A model generated the notes under the pieces. The model worked only from the letters and a program-made list of their open reading frames with translations. It searched no databases and was not told where the DNA came from. This document shows positions 25,044 to 32,350 of a stretch of 42,029 nucleotides of DNA, in pieces. A program made the translations under genes and the position numbers. The stretch lies in NCBI GenBank assembly GCA_002360495.1, contig DEQO01000149.1, positions 1-42,029 of the forward strand, read 5' to 3'. Source of the stretch: Flavobacteriales bacterium UBA3364 (GTDB lineage Bacteria; Bacteroidota; Bacteroidia; Flavobacteriales_F; PHOS-HE28). Positions within the stretch are counted from its first letter, which is position 1, and every line of letters begins with the position of its first letter.

Positions 25044-26831
25044 ATGCCCATCCGTATCACCATCGGACGTAAGATCGGGATGGGCTTCGGCCTGTTCATC
25101 TTCTTCGCCCTGGTCGTTGTGATCCTCACGAACAGCACACTGGAACGCAGTCGCGGGATCAACGACCAGATCAACCAGGTCTACTCGCCCTCGGTCGACG
25201 CACTTGTGCGCTTGCGCAACCTTACGCTCAACTCCCACATGCTGATCAAGCACTGGGCCTTGCTCGAAAGTCGCGCGGACGCCCCTGAAAAGACCGCCTT
25301 GGTCGATATCACCAACAGGGAACTGCCCCAATTGCTCGACCGGATCGATACGCTGATGGGTGAATGGGAGCACAAGGAGGTAGCGCTCATGGGGCAGATC
25401 ACGGTGGAAATGCGGGAACTCTTCGACCTTCACGACACCATCAAAGTCCTTCTCCCTTCGCTCGAGAGCTACAGCGACCCCTTCATACACATGCAGCGGA
25501 ACGACATCGCTGAAGAAGGGGGGCCTTTGGACAAGCAAACCCAGGTGGTCCTGGCCGATCTGGACCTGCTGCTGGAAATGCAGGAGACAAAGCGGGTCCA
25601 ACTGGGCGGTGGGATGATCCGCAGTTTCGACTCTTTGAAATTCTTCGTGTTGTACATGGGGATCGCCCTGATCTTCGTCGGTGCGGTGGCGGCGTTCTTC
25701 ATCATCCGCGGCATCGTCACTCCGGTCCAACGACTGCGCAGTGTCTTGTTGAGCCTGGGGCGTGGGGTGTTCCCGAGAACGAAGGTCCGCACCACCAACG
25801 ACGAGATCGGCGACATGAGCAAAGCGCTTACATCGCTGGTGGAAGGCCTGCGCCGCACCACCGATTTCTCCAACGCGGTCGCGGCGGGCAACTTCGAGGC
25901 GGAGTACCAGCCGCTGAGCGAGGAGGATATGCTGGGTCACGCCCTGCTGAAGATGCGTGACGAGCTCGGTCAACGCGAACGCATCCTTGAAATGAAGGTG
26001 GTCGAACGCACCGAGGAAGTCGTGCGCCAGAAGGAGGAGGTGGAGCGCCAGAGCCGGAAGGTGGTCGAACTTTACAAGAATGTGACGGACAGCATCCGGT
26101 ACGCGAAACGCCTGCAAGAATCCATCCTACCGCCCGAACGGCGAATGCGTGAACTGCTGCCCGAGTCGTTCGTGTTCTATCGGCCCAAGGATATCGTAAG
26201 CGGAGATTTCTACTGGGCGGAACGGGTCGATGACAAGATCGCCTTCGCGGCGGTGGATTGTACCGGGCACGGGGTTCCTGGCGCGTTCATGAGCTTGATC
26301 GGCCACAACGGGCTCAACCAGGCCATGAAGGAGCAGGGCCGGTCGCGCCCGTCCGAGGTGTTGAAGGTCTTGAACAAGCTGGCCTTCGACGCCCTGCACA
26401 AGGACCGGGAAGAATTCCTTGTGCGCGACGGAATGGATATGGCACTGTGCAACTACGATCCGGCACGGATGGTGTTGGAGTACGCAGGAGCGAACTCGCC
26501 GCTCTACGTGGTGCGGGGCGAGGAGGTCCTGCAATTCCCGCCTGACAAACGCCCCATCGGAAGCTTCGACCTCATGGGCCAGAGCTTTACGGACCACCGT
26601 ATCAAACTGGAACAGGGCGATATGGTCTACGTGTTCTCCGATGGGTATGCCGATCAATTCGGCGGGCCAAAGGGCAAGAAGTTCCTCTATCGCCGCTTCA
26701 GGGAGTTGTTGCTGGAGATCAGCCGGTACCCCACCGAACGCCAACAGAGCATGCTCGACGAGGCTTTCCGGGGATGGCGCGGCGCCCACGAGCAAGTGGA
26801 CGATATCCTGGTGATCGGGATGCGGGCCTAG
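25044..26831 (+). CDS. Membrane sensor serine phosphatase (4-helix sensor, HAMP, SpoIIE/PP2C)
   Basis: 595 residues. TM1 (about 11-29) and TM2 (about 200-222) flank a helical periplasmic region resembling a chemoreceptor four-helix sensor. A HAMP domain (about 222-275), a second linker and a coiled coil (VVERTEEVVRQKEEVERQSR) follow. The C-terminal SpoIIE-type PP2C phosphatase has YRPKDIVSGDFYW, AAVDCTGHGVPGAFMSLIG, EYAGANSPLYVVR, DMVYVFSDGYADQFGG and a final VDDILVIGMR carrying the metal-binding acids. Such enzymes dephosphorylate Ser/Thr of anti-sigma-antagonist-type proteins. No RsbV/RsbW pair is in the window, so the target is unknown. As last gene of the YfiR/TPR operon it is the likely output. 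ATG 25044 starts TM1; the earlier open frame overlaps the TPR gene. Confidence 0.9.
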   Translation: MPIRITIGRKIGMGFGLFIFFALVVVILTNSTLERSRGINDQINQVYSPSVDALVRLRNLTLNSHMLIKHWALLESRADAPEKTALVDITNRELPQLLDRIDTLMGEWEHKEVALMGQITVEMRELFDLHDTIKVLLPSLESYSDPFIHMQRNDIAEEGGPLDKQTQVVLADLDLLLEMQETKRVQLGGGMIRSFDSLKFFVLYMGIALIFVGAVAAFFIIRGIVTPVQRLRSVLLSLGRGVFPRTKVRTTNDEIGDMSKALTSLVEGLRRTTDFSNAVAAGNFEAEYQPLSEEDMLGHALLKMRDELGQRERILEMKVVERTEEVVRQKEEVERQSRKVVELYKNVTDSIRYAKRLQESILPPERRMRELLPESFVFYRPKDIVSGDFYWAERVDDKIAFAAVDCTGHGVPGAFMSLIGHNGLNQAMKEQGRSRPSEVLKVLNKLAFDALHKDREEFLVRDGMDMALCNYDPARMVLEYAGANSPLYVVRGEEVLQFPPDKRPIGSFDLMGQSFTDHRIKLEQGDMVYVFSDGYADQFGGPKGKKFLYRRFRELLLEISRYPTERQQSMLDEAFRGWRGAHEQVDDILVIGMRA

Positions 26832-26939
26832 AAGCCTTACCTACCCGTGATCCGGCACCGGGAAAAACCGGCGCGTGCGGGGCTCCTGTCCCGTTTTGTA
26901 CTACGCAGGTCGAGCAACGGAGGAAGGTCTGGAACATGA

Positions 26940-26956
26940 CCCCGGACCCACCGGGG
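26940..26956. terminator. Weak hairpin between the SpoIIE gene and the convergent Usp gene
   Basis: CCCCGG-ACCCA-CCGGGG, a 6-bp stem without a clear T-run on either strand. A second weak hairpin followed by TTTTGT lies at 26878-26899. These are the only terminator candidates for the converging operons. Confidence 0.3.
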
Positions 26957-26970
26957 GAGCGGCGAGGGCT

Positions 26971-27813
26971 TTAACCCTGCATCGTCCAGCCGCCGCCAAC
27001 GCCGGTCTCCACCGGGTTCATGCAGATCACCGGGATCATGGCCTCATTGGCGATCAACTCCTGTTCATAGGGCACGCCCAACACGCCGAAGATGTTGCCC
27101 TCGGTGAGGTTCATGATCGCGATCATATCCGCGTCGATGTGGATCGCGTGCTTGATCACGGCTTTGACGAAATCCCCACTGTCCTCCTTGGCTATGGTGG
27201 CCACATGCTCGATATTCCGCTCGCTCAGGTACTGATCGGCGAACTTGATGCTGTTCAGCAGTTGCCTGTGCAGGAACTCGTCGTCCTCTTTCGGGGTGAT
27301 CAAATGGACCTTGCTCCCGAAGGTCTGCGCCATCTCTGCCACGATGGTGAGCTTTTGGCGCGTCTCCTTATGCAGGTCCAGAGGCACCACGATGTTGCGG
27401 TAACCGGCATCCTTGATCATGCGCTCCTGCACAACGACGAACGGGACCGAAGAACCCGTGATCACGCGCAAAGCGCGACTTCCGGTAATGAATTGCATGC
27501 CACGCATACCATGGGTCCCCATGATGATTAGCCCGGCACCGACCTCTGCAGCGGCATCGCCGATGTCCTCATAGATCGACCCGACCCTGACCAAGGGGGT
27601 GATGGACACTTTATCGTTCCATTTCCGCGCACGGCCCACCTCGATCTCCAACTTATGGCGGGCCTCTTCGGCGTGGGACTGCTTATCCACCACATGCAAC
27701 AAGAATACCGCGGCTCCGGTTCGCCCGGCAACGGTCATGGCATGATTCATCGCACAGTCGGCCACCTTGGTGAAATCGGTCGGCACAAGGATCTTGCTCG
27801 TCTTCTGGCTCAT
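26971..27813 (-). CDS. Tandem-domain universal stress protein (UspA family)
   Basis: 280 residues with two Usp folds. Domain 1 (about 5-142) starts KILVPTDFTKVADCAMNHA and has the nucleotide-binding pattern IMGTHGMRGMQFITGSRALR (G-x2-G-x9-GS). Domain 2 (about 150-275) starts YRNIVVPLDLHKETRQKL and ends IAIMNLTEGNIFGVLGVPYE, where the Walker-like loop is degenerate. Usp proteins aid survival under stress. ATG 27813 starts the first beta strand; the reading frame is open upstream into the ssb promoter region, but that part has no Usp similarity. It is divergent from ssb with a shared 203-base control region and a TATCTTTC box at 27868-27861. Confidence 0.92.
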   Translation of the reverse strand: MSQKTSKILVPTDFTKVADCAMNHAMTVAGRTGAAVFLLHVVDKQSHAEEARHKLEIEVGRARKWNDKVSITPLVRVGSIYEDIGDAAAEVGAGLIIMGTHGMRGMQFITGSRALRVITGSSVPFVVVQERMIKDAGYRNIVVPLDLHKETRQKLTIVAEMAQTFGSKVHLITPKEDDEFLHRQLLNSIKFADQYLSERNIEHVATIAKEDSGDFVKAVIKHAIHIDADMIAIMNLTEGNIFGVLGVPYEQELIANEAMIPVICMNPVETGVGGGWTMQG

Positions 27814-27860
27814 TTGGATCGGTTTCCTTGCAGTGGAATGGCCCTTGGCATTCGGGCGGC

Positions 27861-27868
27861 GAAAGATA
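27861..27868 (-). promoter_or_regulatory. Putative -7 box for the Usp gene
   Basis: On the minus strand TATCTTTC, one base from TAnnTTTG, about 48 bases before the Usp ATG. Confidence 0.4.
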
Positions 27869-27903
27869 GGTAACAGAGGCGGCGCAGTACACAGCGAGCC
27901 GTT

Positions 27904-27918
27904 CAACAAACGACAGCG
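27904..27918 (+). promoter_or_regulatory. Motif CAACAAACGACAGCG upstream of first ssb
   Basis: An exact 15-bp sequence about 100 bases before ssb. It is repeated upstream of the second, paralogous ssb at 31752. A near-repeat pair TTGTAAACG/TGTAAATG follows at 27924-27942. Confidence 0.55.
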
Positions 27919-28016
27919 AACACTTGTAAACGCCTGTAAATGACAGTCGACCGGATCCGGACCGGGGGCCGGGCCTGCTTTGCACCGGTCATCAACAACA
28001 CTTAACACAGACCACC

Positions 28017-28367
28017 ATGAACATCTCAATGAAGAACAAAGTGCAGCTGATCGGTAATTTGGGCAACGACCCCGAGATCAAGAACCTGGCCGGTGGTCAG
28101 GCCATGCTGCGCCTTCGTTTGGCCACGAACGAAAAGTACAAAGCCGCCGATGGCGAATGGAAGGAAATGACCCAATGGCACCCCATCGTGGCGTGGGGCA
28201 AACAGGCCGAGGTGCTCGCAACATTGGTGCGGAAGGGTAGCGGTCTTGTGATCGAAGGCCGGCTGGTCCAACGTTCGTACGAAAGCAAGGAAGGGGAGAA
28301 GCGATACAGCACCGAGGTGGTACTGAGCGAATTCCAGCTCCTTGCAGGCAGGTCGGAAAAGGCCTGA
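28017..28367 (+). CDS. ssb: Short single-stranded DNA-binding protein, copy 1
   Basis: 116 residues: an OB-fold SSB starting NKVQLIGNLGNDPEIKNLAG, with WHPIVAWGKQAEVLATLVRKG, VIEGRLVQRSYESKEGEKRY and the final strand VVLSEFQLL. It ends right after the OB fold, with no Gly/Gln-rich linker and no acidic DDxIPF tip, the part that recruits replication and repair partners in full-length SSBs. It is therefore likely an accessory SSB and not the housekeeping one. A second M at residue 5 is an alternative start. The paralogue at 31916 has the same length and layout. A bidirectional hairpin ends the unit at 28386-28417. Confidence 0.93.
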   Translation: MNISMKNKVQLIGNLGNDPEIKNLAGGQAMLRLRLATNEKYKAADGEWKEMTQWHPIVAWGKQAEVLATLVRKGSGLVIEGRLVQRSYESKEGEKRYSTEVVLSEFQLLAGRSEKA

Positions 28368-28385
28368 TCGGCCTTCAGGATCGTG

Positions 28386-28417
28386 CGAACGCCCGTTGAT
28401 CGATCAATGGGCGTTCG
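28386..28417. terminator. Strong hairpin terminator between ssb and the convergent PKD gene
   Basis: CGAACGCCCGTTGATC and GATCAATGGGCGTTCG fold into a continuous stem with one G-U pair, followed on the plus strand by TTATT. It begins right next to the stop codon of the minus-strand gene and may serve both. Confidence 0.75.
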
Positions 28418-29551
28418 TTATTCCCGGGCCTTTATTACCGGTACCCGATGCTGCACATTCCCCATGGTGACCTCCAGGATGTAGGCCCCCTCTTGCAGGT
28501 CTGCCGCATCGATACGCACCGTTCCAAAGGCATTGCTCCTGCGCCGGAACACCTCGCGGCCCAGCGCATCATAGATCGTCGTGGTGATCGGCCCGGAAAG
28601 GTCCGGGACCGAAATGTTCACCTGTGAAACGAACGGGTTCGGCCAAATGGAAGGCCCTTCGGCGTCGCGATCACCAAGACCTGCAGCGGGGACCACGTCC
28701 GAGGTATGGCAGACCAACGAGAAGCAGGTGTCCAGCTCTTGCATCCCCATTGCGCCCACCAATAGGCATGTTTGGTACGCGCCAGGCGCCGCGTAATAGT
28801 GGTCGGCAACGACCGTGGTATCGAACGCGCCATCGCCGTAGGACCAGATCGAGGCGAAGGGAAACAAGGTCGTTGTCGAAATACTCGGCTCGAAGAACAA
28901 CAGTTGATCGAAAGCGCTCACTGTGAAATCCACGAAGAGGTCCGATCCGCAGGTACCGGCATTCCCGTCCGCTTCCACCCACTCACCATAGGTCGCAGCA
29001 CATTCACCCTGCGTACGGGTCAGCGTTACGAAATGTGGGCCAGGTAAAGACCAGGTATGCGTAGGGGCGATCTCATCGCTCGTGCTGCCATCGCCGAATT
29101 CCCATAGGCGCGTGCCTGTGAACGCAACGAGCGAAGCGTCCGTGATCATGGCCGTATTGAGGCCCGTACGTTGCCAGATGAAACGAGCATCGAGGGCGCC
29201 GCCACAATCATCAAGTGGGACCGTAATGGTGCGGCAGTAAGTGCTTGCGCATCCGATCGCGGTATTCGTTAGGGTCAAGCACACCGTATCCGTTCCTGGC
29301 TCCGCATAATCATGGGGGGGCGTAAGGCCCGTACCGGAGCCATCCCCGAAGTCCCAGGACTGGTCTGCCGATAGACCATAGGTCGTGGAACTGTCCGCGA
29401 CGACCAGCACGGTTCCGTCGGTGGAATAGTGGAATGCCGGGCGTAAGAGCACATCGCAGAGCGCTTGGCTCTGGCCCCACACCGCCCCGCCGCACAGCAG
29501 GCCGATCAAGAGCATATGGACACGATCAGTGGCCGTTGGAACGAAGCTCAT
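28418..29551 (-). CDS. Secreted PKD-repeat protein with T9SS sorting domain
   Basis: 377 residues. A signal peptide (core MLLIGLLCGGAVWG) is followed by three PKD-like domains recognisable by SWDFGDGSGTG, LWEFGDGSTSDE and IWSYGDGAFDT. The C-terminal T9SS type A domain starts near SIWPNPFVSQVNISVP and ends in GAYILEVTMGNVQHRVPVI. The protein should be exported by Sec, then across the outer membrane by T9SS, and attached to the surface. Start 29551 overlaps the upstream barrel gene by 26 bases and supplies a basic residue before the hydrophobic core; ATG 29515 is a plausible alternative just after that gene's stop. As last gene of the ECF sigma operon it may be the operon's cargo. Confidence 0.9.
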   Translation of the reverse strand: MSFVPTATDRVHMLLIGLLCGGAVWGQSQALCDVLLRPAFHYSTDGTVLVVADSSTTYGLSADQSWDFGDGSGTGLTPPHDYAEPGTDTVCLTLTNTAIGCASTYCRTITVPLDDCGGALDARFIWQRTGLNTAMITDASLVAFTGTRLWEFGDGSTSDEIAPTHTWSLPGPHFVTLTRTQGECAATYGEWVEADGNAGTCGSDLFVDFTVSAFDQLLFFEPSISTTTLFPFASIWSYGDGAFDTTVVADHYYAAPGAYQTCLLVGAMGMQELDTCFSLVCHTSDVVPAAGLGDRDAEGPSIWPNPFVSQVNISVPDLSGPITTTIYDALGREVFRRRSNAFGTVRIDAADLQEGAYILEVTMGNVQHRVPVIKARE

Positions 29552-31085
29552 ATTGGACGCGGAACTGAAGTAGGGGACGTGTCAACCACGGTGTGTTATC
29601 AGCATCGAAAGAGACCAAGGGCACGGAGATCATCGGTTCGACGTAAGCACTGAGCTGCTCGTTGATCGTGTACCCGACACTGACCCCGACCAGCCCATGG
29701 ACCTGTGTGCTGAAGCGCTCGTCCACTTGCGGGTCTTGCAACGCGAGTGCTGTGGGTGGGGCGTCATGCAGTGAGTTCACCAACGTCAAGCCCTTGCGCT
29801 GTGTGGGGATCCATACGTTGAACCCGCCGAAAGCGCCGTAGCGTAACCGCCGGGCTTCCGCATGCCAATGCAGCAGCAGAGGGACTTGTATGGCTGTGTA
29901 CAGGTTGCGCGCGTCCCTGCGTACCACCCCGCCGGGCACTTCCTCGGTAAGGGAATCGATCTGCCAGGAGAACAGGATGTCGCCGCTCGAGTGCATGGTG
30001 GGCATCCAGGTCGTATCGACCTCCAATACCGAGGACCCCTCTATCTCATCTTCGTATTGGAACGTGCTTCGTACCCGCGCGATGCCAAGGCCGGTCGAGA
30101 AACCCCAGCCGCTTCGCCACTCGTGACCGACGAGCAATCCGCCCTGCATGGTGGACTGCCAATTTTCGGCCTCTTGAAGGGCTGCTGCATCCGTGCCTTT
30201 CCAGGTGCCCTGCACGTTGCCGAAGCTGACGCTGGCACCGACCCACCAAGCGCCGGAAGGCAGCACATAGTTCGGTGAAGGCCCCCTGCTGACAGGTGTG
30301 CCACTTGGGACCAAGGCCTCCGGAGCTATTCGTAGCGGGTCGATCGGGATGGAGCGCAGGTCCTCAGCGAAGGCCAAGCGGTCGGATCCCGTTATGGGTG
30401 CAGGTGGCTCGGGAGTTCCCGACAGGGGAACATGGCCAGAAGCAGTGACCTTCGCCACGGTTGCGGCAGCGAGGTCGTTGTCACCGGGCCTCGCTGGCGT
30501 TGTCGTCGTGTTGCGCTGCGCTTTTCCGTCCATCCGTGTTTCCGGTCGCTCTTGCTTGTCGCTCTTCAATGCAATACCCTCCTCCGCGTTCGTGCCCACC
30601 GGCCCTGAACTATTGGCCGGATCCCCAATAGCGTTGTTGCGGTGTGTCTTGTCCGGTCCGGTGCGGCTTTCTTCGGCCCCAGCCCCCATGGCCGCGTCTT
30701 GCCGATCCTTAGCGGCGTTGTTCGTTTGCGCTGTTGGGCCGGTTTCTTGTTCCCTTGTTGCTGTCGACGTGACGGCGATGGACGGTCCGGGAGCTGTTGC
30801 CTCGTTCGCCGGGACGCCGATGTCCTCAGCGGCGTGTTCCGCGATCCGGTGTTCGCCACCCACGATCGATGAACGTGGATCTTTTTGCCACGCCCAAAGC
30901 GCAGCGCCCGTGCTGATAAGCCCGACGGCGACGATCACCACGGGCCACCATCCCCGGCTCGCTCGCGGAGCTGTGGTCCAGTTCAGGTGTGCGCCCAATG
31001 CAGCACGCACCACTTCGGGCGGGTCGGCCTCCCCGTTGTACAGGACCTGCCTGAAGCGTTCGTCAATGGGATGTTTTTCCCGCAT
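29526..31085 (-). CDS. Sigma-operon membrane protein with predicted C-terminal outer-membrane beta-barrel
   Basis: 519 residues. N-terminal segment 1-45 (MREKHPIDERFRQVLYNGEA) resembles the cytoplasmic part of anti-sigma proteins. One clear membrane helix follows (RGWWPVVIVAVGLISTGAAL, about 46-65). A long low-complexity Ala/Thr/Glu/Asn linker (about 66-250) precedes a region rich in alternating aromatic beta strands (WWVGASVSFGNVQGTW, GGLLVGHEWRSGWGFSTGLG, TAIQVPLLLHWH, GFNVWIP). It ends LQFRVQYELRSNGH, like PorT/OmpA-like barrels. This implies a chain anchored in the inner membrane and ending in an outer-membrane barrel. It overlaps the sigma gene by 23 bases; ATG 31085 gives the anti-sigma-like start. 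Confidence 0.8.
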   Translation of the reverse strand: MREKHPIDERFRQVLYNGEADPPEVVRAALGAHLNWTTAPRASRGWWPVVIVAVGLISTGAALWAWQKDPRSSIVGGEHRIAEHAAEDIGVPANEATAPGPSIAVTSTATREQETGPTAQTNNAAKDRQDAAMGAGAEESRTGPDKTHRNNAIGDPANSSGPVGTNAEEGIALKSDKQERPETRMDGKAQRNTTTTPARPGDNDLAAATVAKVTASGHVPLSGTPEPPAPITGSDRLAFAEDLRSIPIDPLRIAPEALVPSGTPVSRGPSPNYVLPSGAWWVGASVSFGNVQGTWKGTDAAALQEAENWQSTMQGGLLVGHEWRSGWGFSTGLGIARVRSTFQYEDEIEGSSVLEVDTTWMPTMHSSGDILFSWQIDSLTEEVPGGVVRRDARNLYTAIQVPLLLHWHAEARRLRYGAFGGFNVWIPTQRKGLTLVNSLHDAPPTALALQDPQVDERFSTQVHGLVGVSVGYTINEQLSAYVEPMISVPLVSFDADNTPWLTRPLLQFRVQYELRSNGH

Positions 31086-31626
31086 GGTGCAGTACGTCTT
31101 TTCGTTCGATGCGCGCCTGGAGGAAGCTCCGCGCTTTGGATAATTGACTTCGGGAGGTGCTTTCGCCGCACCCCAACATGCTGGCGATCTCGGCATGGTC
31201 GAACCCCTCGATGGCATAGAGGTTGAACACATGCCGATAGCCGTCCGGCAATTCAGCGATCAGCGCCAGTAGCTCCTTTTCGCCGAGACTGCCCAAGGCC
31301 ATGGCCGATACCGGCTCTTCGGGCAAGTGCTCCAGACCGAAGCGCTCCATCCGGAACGCTTTCTTCCGGTAGTGATTGATCGCAGTATGTACCATGATGC
31401 GCCTGACCCAACCTTCCAGGGAGCCTTCCATGCGGAACGCCGACAGCTTCTCGAACACCCGGATGAAACCTTCCTGCATCAGGTCCTGGGCTTCGAGCTG
31501 GTGCCGGGCATAGCGCAGACACACAGCGTACATACGCCGTGCGTACCGGGTGTACAAGGATTCCTGACACCGCCGGTCCCCGTCCAAGCAACCTTGGACG
31601 AGCTCGCGTTCCGTTAATTCTGGCAA
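31063..31626 (-). CDS. ECF-subfamily RNA polymerase sigma factor
   Basis: 187 residues from the chosen TTG. Region 2 reads ESLYTRYARRMYAVCLRYAR, LEAQDLMQEGFIRVFEKLSAF and GWVRRIMVHTAINHYRKK. Region 4 is ELPDGYRHVFNLYAIEGFDH followed by AEIASMLGCGESTSRSQLSK. Family members begin just before LTERELVQGC, which points to TTG 31626; the frame is open back to 31698, where the start would overlap the TATCTTGG promoter-like box (31702-31695). No suitable ATG exists. It is first gene of an operon with the membrane/barrel protein, its probable controller, and a T9SS PKD protein. Targets cannot be told from sequence. Confidence 0.9.
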   Translation of the reverse strand: MPELTERELVQGCLDGDRRCQESLYTRYARRMYAVCLRYARHQLEAQDLMQEGFIRVFEKLSAFRMEGSLEGWVRRIMVHTAINHYRKKAFRMERFGLEHLPEEPVSAMALGSLGEKELLALIAELPDGYRHVFNLYAIEGFDHAEIASMLGCGESTSRSQLSKARSFLQARIERKDVLHHAGKTSH

Positions 31627-31751
31627 CCTGGAAAGGCCTTTCCGATCACAAGACAGCACCAACACGTCGAACGCTGCCTTTGGGTCGGGCACCCCCAAGA
31701 TACGTCCAAAGCCTTGTGGGACGGGCAGTGCAGGAAAGTTGAATACCCATC

Positions 31752-31766
31752 CAACAAACGACAGCG
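31752..31766 (+). promoter_or_regulatory. Motif CAACAAACGACAGCG upstream of second ssb
   Basis: Exactly the 15-bp sequence found before the first ssb at 27904. A shortened copy CCAACAAACGGC follows at 31783-31794. It lies in the 289-base divergent region between the ECF sigma gene and ssb copy 2. Confidence 0.55.
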
Positions 31767-31915
31767 CACCCCGGGCCCGCGTCCAACAAACGGCTATGAA
31801 CGACTACAAGCGCTTTTCGACCGACTATGCCTCGATGACCGGTGAACGTTTGCATCGTCGATCGGTATCAGCACCGTTCGGCGTAACGAAAAGTCAAACC
31901 CAAACACCAAGTCCC

Positions 31916-32266
31916 ATGAACACGCTGAAGAACAAAGTACACCTGATCGGCAACCTCGGATTCGACCCCGAAGTGCGGGAGATCGCCAAAGGGCGCAAAG
32001 TGGCCCGCATCTCCGTGGCCACCAACGACAGCTACCGGAATGCAAGCGGAGAGCGCGTTACCGACACCCAATGGCATACCGTGGTGGCCTGGGGTACGAC
32101 CGCAGAAGCCGTGGAGCGCATGCTCCGCAAAGGCTCACCCGTAGCATTGGAGGGTCGCCTCGTACACCGCAGCTACGAGACCAAGGACGGCACCAAGCGC
32201 TACATCACCGAGGTGGTGATGAACGACTTCCAATTGCTGCCGAGCAAGGCGGAAGCTGCTGCGTGA
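31916..32266 (+). CDS. ssb: Short single-stranded DNA-binding protein, copy 2
   Basis: 116 residues, clearly paralogous to the copy at 28017: KNKVHLIGNLGFDPEVREIA, TQWHTVVAWGTTAEAVERML, ALEGRLVHRSYETKDGTKRY and VVMNDFQLL. As in the first copy the protein stops after the OB fold (LLPSKAEAAA), without linker or acidic C-terminal tip. Start 31916 (MNTLKNKV) aligns with copy 1; the longer open frame from 31739 is leader sequence. A hairpin at 32290-32319 follows. The main replicative SSB, if distinct, must lie elsewhere in the genome. Confidence 0.92.
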   Translation: MNTLKNKVHLIGNLGFDPEVREIAKGRKVARISVATNDSYRNASGERVTDTQWHTVVAWGTTAEAVERMLRKGSPVALEGRLVHRSYETKDGTKRYITEVVMNDFQLLPSKAEAAA

Positions 32267-32289
32267 ACACATAACGACACGCCGAATTG

Positions 32290-32319
32290 GAAGCGGTCCC
32301 GATATTTCGGGGCCGCTTC
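32290..32319 (+). terminator. Hairpin after ssb copy 2
   Basis: A 13-bp stem (GAAGCGGTCCCGA with TCGGGGCCGCTTC, one wobble) over a TATT loop. It is followed only by GCATTT, so it is a strong hairpin with a poor T-run. Confidence 0.6.
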
Positions 32320-32350
32320 GCATTTCGGGGTGGCCCCGATCAACTCTTCA

